In this document: positions 17,581-26,707 of the stretch, piece after piece
Layout: every line of letters begins with the position of its first letter
Numbering within the stretch: the stretch's first letter is position 1
Source: Phreatobacter aquaticus
GTDB lineage: Bacteria; Pseudomonadota; Alphaproteobacteria; Rhizobiales; Phreatobacteraceae
Assembly: GCF_005160265.1 (NCBI RefSeq)
Contig: NZ_CP039865.1
Span: 1,574,828-1,638,827 of the forward strand
Length of the DNA: 64,000 nt
Reading direction: 5' to 3'
The notes under the pieces: model-generated
The model's input: only the letters and a program-made list of their open reading frames with translations
Database searches by the model: none
Told to the model about the DNA's origin: nothing
Translations under genes and position numbers: made by a program

Positions 17581-17719
17581 GTTTTCCATGTTTGCCATCG
17601 ATATCGCCGGGTTCCGGGCGAGCGCGGTCCACCTTCCAGGGGACCGCCCGCTGTCACGGGTCAGATGAACCCGTGACCGGATGCCGACGCCCTTGGCGAT
17701 CGCCGCCCGTCTTGCGGTG

Positions 17720-19984
17720 TCAGGCCGCCATTTTCAGCGGCGGGATGCGATGCAGTCGCTCGGCGAACTCCAGTCCCGCCACGCCGTCGCCGATCCACCG
17801 CACAAAGGCGTCCACGTCGCGACCATCAAGACGGAGCATGATGCGCTGACCGACAGCCACACTGTCTGACGGGCGCAAGCGACAGCCGGTCAGACTGATG
17901 TCGCTCAGGTGAACCTTGCTGGCACGGCCATCCACCGTCATCTCGACCGTCAGGTCGGCCTCGCGGCGCACCGCCCTGCGGCGATCGCTGACATCGGCCT
18001 CCACCCCCTTGAGGAAGGTCTCGACCGCGTTCGACAGCCGCTGCTGCGCCTGCGTCAGCAGGGTCGCGCCGCTGGACACCAGGCCCGCCTCGCGACCGGT
18101 CTCGCTGGCAGCCGAGGTGACCGCCGAGACGTTGGACGACACTGTCATGGCGCCCTCTGCGGCGATGGCGACATTGGTCGCGATCTCGCGAGTGGCGGCC
18201 TCCTGCTCCTCCACCGCCGAAGCGATTGAGGATGTGAACACGTTGATCTCGCCGATGCGGCCGATAATGGCGCGGATCGAGCCGACGGCGGTCTGGGTCG
18301 ACGACTGGATGCCGGCGATCTGGGTGGCGATCTCCTCGGTCGCCTTGGCGGTCTGGGTCGCCAGCGCCTTCACCTCCGAAGCAACGACCGCAAAGCCCTT
18401 GCCGGCCTCGCCGGCCCTGGCCGCCTCGATGGTCGCATTCAGCGCGAGCAGATTGGTCTGTTCGGCAATGTTGCGGATGAGGCCGATGATCGCGCCGATC
18501 CGCTCGGCAAGCGCCACCAGGCCCGAGACCTCCTCATCGGTCTTCTGACCCTGAAGCGTCGTCTCGCCCACGACGATCGTCGCGCGCTGGGCCTGCTGCC
18601 CGATCTCGCGCACGCAGGCGCCAAGCTCTTCGGTCGCTGCCGCAACCGCCTGGGCGCTGGCGGCAGCGCTTCCGGCGGCGCGCGAGGCGGAGCCGGCTTC
18701 CTCATTGGTCGTATCGGCTGCCCCCATCAAGGTGCGGGCGGACTGGCCCATCGAGCCGACCTGCGACGTCAGATCGGTCATGACGGTCGCCATGGCCGAC
18801 TGGAAGTCCTCGATCAGCTTTTCGACATGACGCTGGCGCGCAATCTCGCCGGCCTGCGTCGTCAACGCCTGTTCCTCGAGCGTGCGTCGCTCCATGGCAT
18901 TGTCGCGGAAGATCAGGATCGCGCGGCCCATCGCGCCGAGCTCATCGGTGCGGGATGCCTCCGGGACCTCTACTTCCAGATCGTCGGCCGCGAGCCGGGT
19001 CATGGTGCTGGTCAAGCCGGAAATCGCCATGATCAGTCCGCGGCCCAGCACGAAGGCGAGCGTCAGGACCAGCAGGCCAAGGCCTGTGGAGGACGATATC
19101 GACCAGACGAAGCTGCCATGCGCCGTCTCGGCAATGCGCTTCTGGTTGGCGACGCCTTCAGCCACCAGCACATCGACGACCTGCTGCGCATTGGCCAGCG
19201 CCGCATTGCCGGCTGTCCGCACCGCATCCACCGCGGCGCCACGCTGCTGGATGCCCTCGGACCAGGCGAAAAAGCTCGTGGCATAGGTTGTCAGCAGCCC
19301 CTTCATCCGCTGCTGCGCCGGCAGTGGTAGCTCGTTGTCTTCCAGCATCGCCTCGAAAACCGCGATGTTGCTCTTGAACTTGCCGATCTCCTCGGCCGTC
19401 AGCCGCAGCATGAAGTCCTTCTCGTTGCGACGAAGCTGGAGCATGGCGATCTGGAAATTGCGCGTATCGGCACAGCACACCGAGGCGAGCTGGGTGAGCG
19501 TCGTCTCGATCTCCTGGATCGCCTTGCGCAATTGTCCGTTGAGACCGAGTGTCGGGCTACGCCCCATGCGCTCCTGGATTGCCACCAGCTCTTCGAACAG
19601 GGCTGAAAGACGCGCAGGTGCGGCCAGTGCCGAGCGCGTGGCCTCGGCCGGCAGGCTCGCCGCTCCCTCCGATGTCTTCACAGCCTCGGCTGCCCGGGCT
19701 GCCGCCTGCAACGCGGCGCGGAACCGCTCTTCAGGTTCCTTGCCGCCGCCGCTGCCGGCGAACCGTTCGGCCTCGGCATTGGTCGCGCGGATGGCCGCGC
19801 GCAGATCATAAACCTGCGAGAGGAGCCTGGTGGACGCATCGAGCGCCACGATTTCAGTCTGGGTCCGCGTCGAGGTGAACCAGGTGAGCCCTGTCAGGCC
19901 CAGCAGGCCCAGCACAGGGATTGTGGCGATGACGAGAACGCGCGCCCGAATGGACAGGGAACCCAGCAGAGAAGTGGAAGCCAT
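17720..19984 (-). CDS. Methyl-accepting chemotaxis protein with C-terminal PilZ domain
   Basis: The 754-residue protein has an N-terminal membrane segment (about 12-35) and a helical periplasmic sensor region of about 270 residues. A second membrane segment (about 298-322) leads into a HAMP region and a methyl-accepting signalling domain with the hairpin tip [20 protein letters not shown]. After this comes a PilZ domain: [10 protein letters not shown] supplies the RxxxR part and DISLTG the DxSxxG part of the cyclic-di-GMP motif. The receptor probably links chemotaxis to cyclic-di-GMP. ATG 19984 was preferred to an upstream TTG because the membrane segment follows directly. It stands alone, divergent from the left end of the island. 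Confidence 0.92.
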   Translation of the reverse strand: MASTSLLGSLSIRARVLVIATIPVLGLLGLTGLTWFTSTRTQTEIVALDASTRLLSQVYDLRAAIRATNAEAERFAGSGGGKEPEERFRAALQAAARAAEAVKTSEGAASLPAEATRSALAAPARLSALFEELVAIQERMGRSPTLGLNGQLRKAIQEIETTLTQLASVCCADTRNFQIAMLQLRRNEKDFMLRLTAEEIGKFKSNIAVFEAMLEDNELPLPAQQRMKGLLTTYATSFFAWSEGIQQRGAAVDAVRTAGNAALANAQQVVDVLVAEGVANQKRIAETAHGSFVWSISSSTGLGLLVLTLAFVLGRGLIMAISGLTSTMTRLAADDLEVEVPEASRTDELGAMGRAILIFRDNAMERRTLEEQALTTQAGEIARQRHVEKLIEDFQSAMATVMTDLTSQVGSMGQSARTLMGAADTTNEEAGSASRAAGSAAASAQAVAAATEELGACVREIGQQAQRATIVVGETTLQGQKTDEEVSGLVALAERIGAIIGLIRNIAEQTNLLALNATIEAARAGEAGKGFAVVASEVKALATQTAKATEEIATQIAGIQSSTQTAVGSIRAIIGRIGEINVFTSSIASAVEEQEAATREIATNVAIAAEGAMTVSSNVSAVTSAASETGREAGLVSSGATLLTQAQQRLSNAVETFLKGVEADVSDRRRAVRREADLTVEMTVDGRASKVHLSDISLTGCRLRPSDSVAVGQRIMLRLDGRDVDAFVRWIGDGVAGLEFAERLHRIPPLKMAA

Positions 19985-20191
19985 CGGCGGAGTCGTCCTT
20001 GGAATGGAGGCATGCCGATAGGTAAGCACGAACAATTTATGTTTAATGAATCATGGCGGATCGTTTGAATTTTGCCTCGCCCCTTCGTGGAGGGAGCACG
20101 CGCAAGCGCTCGGCCTCGGCGACCCACCAGCCGGTCATGCTGGGTCCTGGATATCAACGGATCACGCCCGGCAGTACCGGACCCCCAGACA

Positions 20192-20223
20192 GCAAAAAGC
20201 CCCGGAAAACCGGGGCTTTTTGC
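20192..20223. terminator. Strong bidirectional terminator at left island end
   Basis: GCAAAAAGCCCCGG and CCGGGGCTTTTTGC form a perfect 14-bp stem with an AAAA loop, giving a U-tract on either strand. A near-identical hairpin stands at 49497-49524 next to tRNA-Leu. This copy probably served as the tRNA-Leu terminator before the island inserted. Confidence 0.85.
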
Positions 20224-20235
20224 AGAGCTTCTGAT

Positions 20236-20278
20236 GATCTCGGATCATCTGAAACGGGAATTTGGTGCCAAGAAGAGG
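20236..20278. repeat. Left attachment repeat
   Basis: These 43 bases match 49539-49581 at 42 positions; the one difference is A at 20270 against C at 49573. The last 16 bases repeat the 3' end of tRNA-Leu including its CCA, in antisense. The match extends outward with lower identity to 20186 (93 bases, 10 differences by my count). Confidence 0.88.
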
Positions 20279-20674
20279 CGCCGAATGCTAAGTCTAGGCC
20301 ATTATAAAAAAGAGATAAAAAAGTTCCATCGTGACGCCGACACCAACAGAAACGCCAACAATCGACATCTTGTTCTGCGCAGCGGCCACGCGACCCGCCT
20401 GGTCGAGGTCCCTCATGCCTGTCACAAAGTGTTATCGATCCCTCGCTCATCGACTTGCTTAGAGTCGCTCCTGCATCGTGCGGTAGGCGCCGCTGGTCGC
20501 ACCAAGATCGCCAAGTGTTGCCTTGTCCTCTCCAGCGCTGCCGTCACGCGCGGTCAGATGATGGCTGAGTTTCTGTGACTCGTACATGATCCCCCCGGTC
20601 CACCGGCTCAACGCGGTCGGCGCTGCATAGAACGGCAATCGATGGTCATTGCAACTGTGTCTGGCATGCGGATA

Positions 20675-21787
20675 TCAGGCTACTGTCCTAAGGTGATCCA
20701 GCACGAGCTTGATCGTCTTCCCGTCCGGCTTCCCGTCCGGCTTCCCGTCGGCACTCGTCGCGCCCTGCGTGCGCAAACCATCGAGAATCTCGGCCTGCCG
20801 GTGGTGTGAAACCTCGCCGTAGCTCGTGAATGTTGTCAGGACGTTTTCGTGGCCGAGGTTCTGGCTCCAGGCCTTGAACTCCTCCGGGGTGCGGCAGGTC
20901 CGCTCGCCATGCAGGGCGAGAGTTTTCCGAAAGGAATGCGGATTGAAATACGGCAATCCCGCGGCCTCGAAAGCCTCCCGAAAAATGCGACGGATGACGT
21001 CAGCATTCTTCCAGTGTCGCCGTGACAGCCCTCGCCGCTTGAAGAGACCATCTATATCCGGCGCCACATCTGTGGCAGGGAAGAGCGGGTCGGCGGGACC
21101 GAACAGCTTGGCTGATGTCAGATACTGAACCCATTCGGTTACGATGGCTTCGAGTTCGTCGCCAACCGGGAAGAACCACGTGTCGATTGTCTTGCGGTTC
21201 TTGGTGCGGACCGTTCGGGCATCCTGAAGCACGAAGCGCTTGTCGATGTCGACATTGCCAAGTGATAGCGACGCGATTGCGTCATCGCGTGCGCCGGTTA
21301 GTATCGCGAAGGCCATTAGAGCGCGATCACGCTTCTCGATGTCGCTCCCGGAAGGCATCAAGCCGATAGTGTGTCGGATCTGTTCCAGGGTCGGAGCGGC
21401 TCGGTTGCGTCGAGCTGTCGCAATGCGGCTGTCATTCGCCGAGGGGTTGAAATAGTCGGCATCCGAATAGCTGATCCGAGACCGGTAGCGGGGCTGACCT
21501 GCGAGCCAGAACAGGAATGCTTTCACATTCATCAGCCTTGAATGGACGGTTGCCTTGGCCAAGGGCTTACCGGTCACCGGGTTCACCTGCTCTTCCAGCT
21601 TGCGCTTGAAGGCCTTTGCCCACTCGATCCGGAAGGCTGCAAAATCCCGATAGCCGATCGAAGCCTCGAACGCGGCAATGTCCGCTGCAACCCGATCGAC
21701 GCTCTTCTGCGCCTTTCGTCTCGCTGCTTCCAGGAAGCTGAAATAGTCCCTTTTGACGCGCTCGTTCTTGGGGTGGTGCTTACGCAT
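20675..21787 (-). CDS. Tyrosine recombinase / phage-type integrase (left end)
   Basis: The 370-residue recombinase has the catalytic set Arg167 (LTGARDDAI), His284 and Arg287 (NPHSFRKTL), His313 (LGHENV) and Tyr323 (TFTSYGEV). The N-terminal core-binding half contains VNPVTGKPLAKATVHSRLMN. Near its C-terminus a 12-bp tandem repeat (20717-20751, CTTCCCGTCCGG) encodes repeated Gly-Lys-Pro-Asp. It is the last gene of a three-gene minus-strand set with an HTH/zinc-finger protein (3 bases upstream) and an AlpA-like protein. It is unlike the P4-type integrase at the other end and may belong to a separate element nested in the island. Confidence 0.88.
   Translation of the reverse strand: MRKHHPKNERVKRDYFSFLEAARRKAQKSVDRVAADIAAFEASIGYRDFAAFRIEWAKAFKRKLEEQVNPVTGKPLAKATVHSRLMNVKAFLFWLAGQPRYRSRISYSDADYFNPSANDSRIATARRNRAAPTLEQIRHTIGLMPSGSDIEKRDRALMAFAILTGARDDAIASLSLGNVDIDKRFVLQDARTVRTKNRKTIDTWFFPVGDELEAIVTEWVQYLTSAKLFGPADPLFPATDVAPDIDGLFKRRGLSRRHWKNADVIRRIFREAFEAAGLPYFNPHSFRKTLALHGERTCRTPEEFKAWSQNLGHENVLTTFTSYGEVSHHRQAEILDGLRTQGATSADGKPDGKPDGKTIKLVLDHLRTVA
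20717..20751. repeat. 12-bp tandem repeat inside the left integrase gene
   Basis: CTTCCCGTCCGG occurs at 20717-20728 and 20729-20740, with a third copy lacking one base at 20741-20751. It encodes GKPD units in the C-terminal tail, beyond the catalytic Tyr, so copy number could vary without loss of activity. Confidence 0.85.
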
Positions 21788-21790
21788 GGT

Positions 21791-22267
21791 TCAGTCATCC
21801 TTCGGGAAGTGATCAATCAGACAGGGGTTTCGGCTCTTAACTAGGTCCTTGTCTGCCGCCACGATGGATACCCGGAAGGGCGGGAGAATCGCCGCCAACC
21901 CTGACGGAGAGACGCGCTTGTTCATGACGGTGGCACAGGTCGCACACAGCGCCCTGAGAAGGCCGCCTACTCGCCCGTGGGGGCGCAGTTCGAGTTCGTC
22001 GAAGGCCGGGGGCCTGGGTTGCCGGCAGGCAAAGCAGAACAGTTCGTGTGGTGCACAGCGCTGCTTTGTCGGCTTTCGCGCTGCCAGGAAGTCAACTAAG
22101 TCGGCTCCGAGGATCAACGCGGGCCGCCTGTCTGCGATGATCGGTAGACCCTGCTTAATCCAACGGCGGATTGTGAGCTCACTGCTGACGAGAGCGCGGG
22201 CGGCTTCCGCGATGGTATAACTGCGATGCAGCCGCACACCGCGGTGTGCGCTCAAGCGGCCGCCCAT
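21791..22267 (-). CDS. HTH DNA-binding protein with Cys-rich second half (excisionase-like)
   Basis: The 158-residue protein opens with a MerR/excisionase-like helix-turn-helix (YTIAEAARALVSSELTIRRW, about 17-36). A central part follows with two Cys pairs, CFACRQP and LCATCATVMNKR, which probably bind zinc. It ends 3 bases before the integrase start and begins 1 base after the AlpA-like gene, so the three are an operon. Small HTH proteins beside tyrosine recombinases commonly steer the direction of recombination or control integrase expression. The exact role here is inferred from position. Confidence 0.65.
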   Translation of the reverse strand: MGGRLSAHRGVRLHRSYTIAEAARALVSSELTIRRWIKQGLPIIADRRPALILGADLVDFLAARKPTKQRCAPHELFCFACRQPRPPAFDELELRPHGRVGGLLRALCATCATVMNKRVSPSGLAAILPPFRVSIVAADKDLVKSRNPCLIDHFPKDD

Positions 22268-22268
22268 C

Positions 22269-22475
22269 TCAGGCTACCCCCCTGCTCATTAATTCGCGGA
22301 TGTCCTCGACCCGCCACGCTGTGATGCGCGAGCCTAGCTTGACGGGCTGGGGGAAGCGGCCGTCCTTCACGCCAGCCCACCAAGTGGACTTGCTGACGGG
22401 AATGGGACCTCTGGGTGCGATGATGGCGGGGAGCCGCAAAAGGCCGGCGGCGGGGAGTTCGGGAAGGTCCGACAT
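22269..22475 (-). CDS. AlpA-like / excisionase-type small DNA-binding protein
   Basis: The 68-residue protein has the AlpA-family pattern: a Ser-Lys-Ser-Thr-Trp-Trp helix (VSKSTWWAGVKDGRFPQPVK), then LGSRITAWRVEDIRELM. Such proteins bind DNA near attachment sites or promoters and activate integrase or excision. It is the first gene of the integrase operon. Its start at 22475 lies 61 bases from three 21-bp-spaced repeats (22536-22588), which are candidate operators for it or its partner. Confidence 0.75.
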   Translation of the reverse strand: MSDLPELPAAGLLRLPAIIAPRGPIPVSKSTWWAGVKDGRFPQPVKLGSRITAWRVEDIRELMSRGVA

Positions 22476-23003
22476 GGTGCTACCTCGTGTCAGGGAAGAC
22501 GAGGCAGCTGTAGGGAGGCCGATTGCGCCTGAGGACGAATTCGGTTTGCGCCTAACCGAATTCGGTTAGGCGTTAGCCGAATTCGGTTTCGTTGAGGGCC
22601 CGTTTGCTCCAAGGCCAAATGGCTGAAGCGAAAAGGATAAATCGATCAAGGCCAGTGTCGGAGATCGACGTTTTGGTTCTCAGCCAACGCGCTGAAAGTC
22701 TGCAAATAAACTGCAACGCTAAAGCAGATGCTGGCGATCCCCTCGCCTCCAAGCAGCGCCTAGGTCACCTCAACCGCGGCAATCGGTTCGGTCGCGGCAC
22801 CGAGTGGCTCGCTATTCTGACAGTCGGCTGGGCAGGGTGAATCCAATTCGTGTGGCCCATGGACATGCCGCAGCGGGAAGCCGGATCACGGCGTCTTCGC
22901 CGAACGGAGCCCACGACGCAATCCCGCGCATGGGACTAAGGATTTCAACGGTTGAAGGACGGATCTTGAAGGTTTTCGATCAAACCTCTCGACGAGTTCG
23001 GTC
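22476..23003. other. Gene-free control region between integrase operon and Crp/Fnr gene
   Basis: These 528 bases contain the operator array at 22536-22588. No frame is convincing: one of about 70 codons from ATG 22619 has no ribosome-binding site or family resemblance. The rest shows nothing I can name. It is where the integrase module and the nitrate module meet. Confidence 0.5.
22536..22588. promoter_or_regulatory. Three operator-like repeats with exact 21-bp spacing
   Basis: CGAATTCGGTT occurs at 22536, 22557 and 22578, always on the same face of the helix (two turns apart). The middle copy sits inside a perfect 22-bp palindrome, 22550-22571, with arms GCCTAACCGAA / TTCGGTTAGGC. It lies upstream of the AlpA-like start and probably binds a regulator of the recombination module. 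Confidence 0.75.
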
Positions 23004-23696
23004 TCAAACCTCATCAATCAATCTATTCAGCCTCGCTAGGCTCTCGAGCGCAGCGGGATCACGGCAGTTGATTGTCCTGCCGGTCACCGTGAGGTCGTAG
23101 GATTCGAGTGCTACGAAAGTGCGTGACAGATTTTCGCGGGTCATGCCCAGACGGCTGGCGAGCTTGCCTTTTTCGAAGGGTATGAGCGTCGTTAGGATGC
23201 CGTCCTTGACGGTCGCGTTCCGCAAGATCCAACCCGCCAGCCGCTCTAGGCCGGTCCGCACCTTTTGATCCTTCAGTTCGCGAATGACCTCGCGATAGCG
23301 CTCCGCCATCTCATTCACAACGGCGCGCGCGAATGCACCATCGCGCTGGAATACAGCGCGGATCAGTTCCGCCGGGATCATCAGAATGCGCGACGCGTGG
23401 AGGGTTCGGGCCGACTGGAGATGAATCTTGTCGACCAGCACCGCCGCCAGGATGAAGGTTGAGACCGGCGACAGGAACACGATGCTCGTCTCACGGTCTC
23501 CGTGCGTCGCATAGAGTTCGACCATGCCGTCGACGATGACATGCAGAAAGTCCGCGCTGTCGCCCTCGGCCACCAGTTCGACGTGGGCCGGGAAGCGCTG
23601 AAGGTACGAGGCCTGCATCAGCGCATCGAATTCAGGTTGAGCCATGTCGCAGAACAGCGGCAGGGCGCGAACCAGATGGGCGTCCGTTGGGCGCAA
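23004..23696 (-). CDS. Crp/Fnr-family regulator, NnrR/DNR-like
   Basis: A cyclic-nucleotide-binding-type beta-barrel (about 15-115), a dimer helix and a C-terminal winged helix are visible. The recognition helix reads MTRENLSRTF, keeping the Glu, Ser and Arg that FNR uses to read TTGAT. There is no N-terminal Cys cluster, so an iron-sulphur sensor like FNR is unlikely; DNR/NnrR-type NO sensing is plausible. TTG 23696 was chosen because AGGAG lies 7 bases before it (230 residues). An in-frame TTG at 23744 would put the start inside an FNR box. It is divergent from narK and the FNR boxes lie between them, so it likely controls the nar genes and itself. Confidence 0.8.
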   Translation of the reverse strand: MRPTDAHLVRALPLFCDMAQPEFDALMQASYLQRFPAHVELVAEGDSADFLHVIVDGMVELYATHGDRETSIVFLSPVSTFILAAVLVDKIHLQSARTLHASRILMIPAELIRAVFQRDGAFARAVVNEMAERYREVIRELKDQKVRTGLERLAGWILRNATVKDGILTTLIPFEKGKLASRLGMTRENLSRTFVALESYDLTVTGRTINCRDPAALESLARLNRLIDEV

Positions 23697-23730
23697 GTGC
23701 AGACTCCTCAACCATAGCCTTGCGTCATTT

Positions 23731-23744
23731 TTGATAATTGTCAA
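23731..23744. promoter_or_regulatory. FNR-type box 1 (TTGATAATTGTCAA)
   Basis: It matches TTGAT-N4-ATCAA at nine of ten defined positions. It lies 35 bases before the chosen start of the Crp/Fnr gene and about 200 bases before narK, so it more likely serves autoregulation. Confidence 0.7.
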
Positions 23745-23764
23745 ATATGAAGTGCAATAATGTA

Positions 23765-23798
23765 ATTCTTAAAGCCAACATATGTATTATTTAAGAAT
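23765..23798. repeat. AT-rich inverted repeat in narK control region
   Basis: ATTCTTAAA (23765-23773) and TTTAAGAAT (23790-23798) are a perfect 9-bp inverted repeat with a 16-base spacer. It lies between the two FNR boxes. It could be a second operator or a weak hairpin. Confidence 0.5.
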
Positions 23799-23844
23799 AT
23801 CTACTGTCAAAATTCGTAATTTTCCCGAGATCCGCGCTCGGTAG

Positions 23845-23858
23845 TTGATTTCAATCAA
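23845..23858 (+). promoter_or_regulatory. FNR-type box 2, perfect (TTGATTTCAATCAA)
   Basis: A perfect TTGAT-N4-ATCAA site lies 87 bases before the narK ATG. At the usual -41.5 position it would place the transcription start near 23893. No clear -10 box was seen at the expected distance. It is the best candidate for oxygen/NO control of narK-narGHJI. Confidence 0.8.
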
Positions 23859-23945
23859 TACATAATGCCGTCGTTCAGCCTTTTGTTCTGCCGTGTTGCG
23901 CAGCCGTCGGTGATCAGCCGATCGCGCGATGAGGAACGATAGGTC

Positions 23946-26690
23946 ATGAGCACGACGTCTTCAGTACCGGTGGCCGACCAGCGCAGCGCGCTGTGGATGT
24001 CGACGCTGGCCTTCACCATCTGCTTCGCGGTCTGGACGATCTTCTCGATAATCGGAATCCAGATCAAACGGGACCTCGGCCTGACCGAGACGCAGTTCGG
24101 ACTGCTGGTCGGCACACCGATCCTGACGGGCTCGTTGATCCGGCTGATCCTGGGCATCTGGACCGACCAGTACGGTGGCCGCCTTGTCTACACGATCACC
24201 ATGCTGGCGGCGGCGCTGGCGACCTTCCTGCTGACCTTCGCCTACGATTACACGACCTTCCTGATCGCGGCGCTCGGCGTCGGCATCGCCGGCGGCTCGT
24301 TTGCGGTCGGCATCGCCTATGTCTCCAAATGGTATCCGAAGGAAAAGCAGGGCACCGCGCTCGGCATTTTCGGAGCTGGGAATGTTGGCGCAGCCGTCAC
24401 CAAGTTCGCTGCGCCCTTTATCATGATCGCCTATGGCTGGCGGATGGTGGCGATCGTCTGGGCCGTCGTGCTCGCGGTCATGGCCGTCGTCTTCTTCCTC
24501 ACCACCAAAGACGACCCGCAGCTCGCGGCGCGCCGGCTCAAGGGCGAGAAGCCCGAGCCCATGTCGGCCTTGCTCGAACCCTTGAAGAACGTCCAGGTCT
24601 GGCGCTTCTCGCTCTATTATTTCTTCGTCTTCGGCGCCTTCGTAGCGCTGGCACTCTGGCTGCCGCGCTATCTGATGAACGTCTACGGCCTTGGCATCGC
24701 CGCGGCCGGCATGGTCGGCGCCGCCTATTCCATCCCGGCCTCGCTGTTTCGTGCCTATGGCGGCCATCTCTCCGACAAGGTCGGGGCGCGAACCGTAATG
24801 TACTGGACCTTCCTGGTCAGCGTCGTCTGCACCTTCGTCCTGTCCTACCCGCCGACCGACTATGTTGTGCGGACCACGTCGGGCTCGGTGGCCTTCCACC
24901 TGGAAACCGGCCTCATAGCCTTCATGGTCGCTATCTTCGTGCTCGGCTTCTTCATGAGCCTCGGCAAGGCGGCGGTCTTCAAGCACATCCCCGTCTATTA
25001 CCCGACCCGTGTCGGCCCGGTTGGCGGCATTGTCGGGCTGATTGGCGGGCTCGGCGGCTTCATCCTGCCGATCGTGTTCGGCGCCCTGAACGACCTCACA
25101 GGTGTCTGGCAGAGCTGCTTCTGGCTGTTGTTCGTGATTGCCACGGCCTCGCTGGTCTGGATGCACTTTGCCGTCCTGCACATGGAGCGCGAAGCCCGCG
25201 AGACCGGCACTGCCCGCGCGTCGCTACCCGAACTGCCGGAGATGCAGACGATCCATGGCGCAGGCCAGCAGGGCGCGCTGGCCGCGTCTGGCGCGATCCA
25301 GAACTGGAAGCCGGAGGATGCAGAATACTGGGCCCGGAAGGGCAAGGCTATCGCCCGCCGCAACCTCTGGATCTCGATCCCCAACCTCTTGCTCGCCTTC
25401 GCGGTGTGGATGGTCTGGTCGGTGGTCGTGGCCAAGCTCCCCGCCGTCGGGTTCAAGTTCACGACCGACCAGCTGTTCTGGCTCGCGGCGCTCCCCGGTC
25501 TGTCGGGTGCGACGCTCCGAATCGCCTATGGCTTCATGCCGCCGATCTTCGGTGGCCGGCTCTGGACGACGCTGACCACCTGGTCGCTGCTGATCCCGGC
25601 CATCGGCATCGGCATGGCGGTGCAGAACGTCACGACGCCCTATGTCATCTTCCTCGGCCTGGCACTGCTATGTGGCTTCGGCGGCGGCAATTTCGCCTCC
25701 TCCATGTCCAACATCGCCTTCTTCTTCCCCAAGGCCGAGAAGGGCAATGCGCTTGCCCTGAACGCCGGCCTTGGCAATCTCGGCGTCTCAGTTGTGCAGT
25801 TCGTCGTCCCGCTGGTCATCACGGTCGGCGTGTTCGGCGCCATCGGTGGCGAGGCCCAGGACATCGGGGGCGGCGCAAAGCTCTTCCTGCAGAACGCCGG
25901 CTATATCTGGGTACCGTTCATCGCAGCCTCCGCCATTGCCGCCTGGTTCGGCATGGACGACCTCGCCAGTATGAAGGCGACCTTCGCTCAGCAGGCCGTC
26001 ATCTTCCAGCGCAAGCACAATTGGCTGATGTGCTGGCTCTATGTGGGCACCTTCGGCTCGTTCATCGGGTATTCCGCCGGCTTCCCGCTCCTGTCCAAGA
26101 CGCTGTTCCCGAGCGTCGATGCCCTGCAGCTCGCCTTCCTCGGGCCGCTGGTCGGCGCCATGTCACGCTCGCTCACCGGCTGGATCTCCGATCGATGGGG
26201 TGGTGGCCGGGTGACGCTCTGGGTCTTCGCCGGCATGGCGGCCGCTGTCCTCGCTGTCCTCTACTTCATCACGATCAAGGACCAGCCCGGCGCGTTCCTC
26301 GGCTTCTTCCTGAGCTTCATGGCGCTGTTCATGCTCACCGGCATCGGCAATGCCTCCACCTTCCAGATGATCCCCGCGATCATGAGCAAGGACATGCCGC
26401 GGCTCATGCCGGGCGCCGACGAGATCACCCGCAACCGTCAGGCCGAGCTCGAGGGGGCCGCAATCATCGGCTTCTCCTCGGCGATCGGGGCCTATGGCGG
26501 CTTCTTCATCCCCAAGGCCTACGGCACGTCGATCGCGATGACCGGCGCCGTCAATGGCGCTCTGTGGGCCTTCTTCGCCTTCTACCTCACCTGCATCGCC
26601 ATCACCTGGGCGGTCTACACGCGCAAAGGCGGCGTCCTGCACGACGTCGAGCGCCGCCGGACCGCGCCGTCGCTTCAGCCCGCCCAGTGA
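23946..26690 (+). CDS. narK: Fused NarK1-NarK2 nitrate/nitrite transporter
   Basis: The 914-residue protein is two MFS transporters in one chain. The first (about 15-420) starts TLAFTICFAVWTIFSIIGIQ and carries the family loop FGAGNVGAAVTKFAAP. The second (about 455-895) starts NLWISIPNLLLAFAVWMVWS and carries NAGLGNLGVSVVQFVVPL; both are nitrate-signature regions. In Paracoccus the NarK1 part is a nitrate/proton symporter and NarK2 a nitrate/nitrite antiporter. The narG gene starts 17 bases past the stop, so the transporter and reductase are one operon. ATG 23946 follows the FNR-box region. Confidence 0.93.
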   Translation: MSTTSSVPVADQRSALWMSTLAFTICFAVWTIFSIIGIQIKRDLGLTETQFGLLVGTPILTGSLIRLILGIWTDQYGGRLVYTITMLAAALATFLLTFAYDYTTFLIAALGVGIAGGSFAVGIAYVSKWYPKEKQGTALGIFGAGNVGAAVTKFAAPFIMIAYGWRMVAIVWAVVLAVMAVVFFLTTKDDPQLAARRLKGEKPEPMSALLEPLKNVQVWRFSLYYFFVFGAFVALALWLPRYLMNVYGLGIAAAGMVGAAYSIPASLFRAYGGHLSDKVGARTVMYWTFLVSVVCTFVLSYPPTDYVVRTTSGSVAFHLETGLIAFMVAIFVLGFFMSLGKAAVFKHIPVYYPTRVGPVGGIVGLIGGLGGFILPIVFGALNDLTGVWQSCFWLLFVIATASLVWMHFAVLHMEREARETGTARASLPELPEMQTIHGAGQQGALAASGAIQNWKPEDAEYWARKGKAIARRNLWISIPNLLLAFAVWMVWSVVVAKLPAVGFKFTTDQLFWLAALPGLSGATLRIAYGFMPPIFGGRLWTTLTTWSLLIPAIGIGMAVQNVTTPYVIFLGLALLCGFGGGNFASSMSNIAFFFPKAEKGNALALNAGLGNLGVSVVQFVVPLVITVGVFGAIGGEAQDIGGGAKLFLQNAGYIWVPFIAASAIAAWFGMDDLASMKATFAQQAVIFQRKHNWLMCWLYVGTFGSFIGYSAGFPLLSKTLFPSVDALQLAFLGPLVGAMSRSLTGWISDRWGGGRVTLWVFAGMAAAVLAVLYFITIKDQPGAFLGFFLSFMALFMLTGIGNASTFQMIPAIMSKDMPRLMPGADEITRNRQAELEGAAIIGFSSAIGAYGGFFIPKAYGTSIAMTGAVNGALWAFFAFYLTCIAITWAVYTRKGGVLHDVERRRTAPSLQPAQ

Positions 26691-26707
26691 CCCGAGAGGC
26701 CTGACCC

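Larger units (their letters stand above)
19985..20674. other. Gene-free junction between chemoreceptor and island integrase
   Basis: These 690 bases hold no supported gene. They contain the promoter side of the chemoreceptor, a strong bidirectional terminator (20192-20223) and the left attachment repeat (20236-20278). An A-rich stretch (about 20303-20325) follows on the island side. Open frames here overlap each other on both strands and lack ribosome-binding sites. Confidence 0.6.

Noticed and set aside
20072-20578. A 168-codon frame crossing the left island junction
   Set aside because: It spans the terminator hairpin and the attachment repeat, so it cannot be an ancestral gene, and it lacks a ribosome-binding site.
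22536-22588. Possible CRISPR array
   Set aside because: Only three short units with 10-bp spacers and no cas genes; the 21-bp period fits operators better.
22592-22840. An 82-codon frame after the operator array
   Set aside because: The start is a weak TTG or an ATG without a ribosome-binding site, and no family resemblance is seen.
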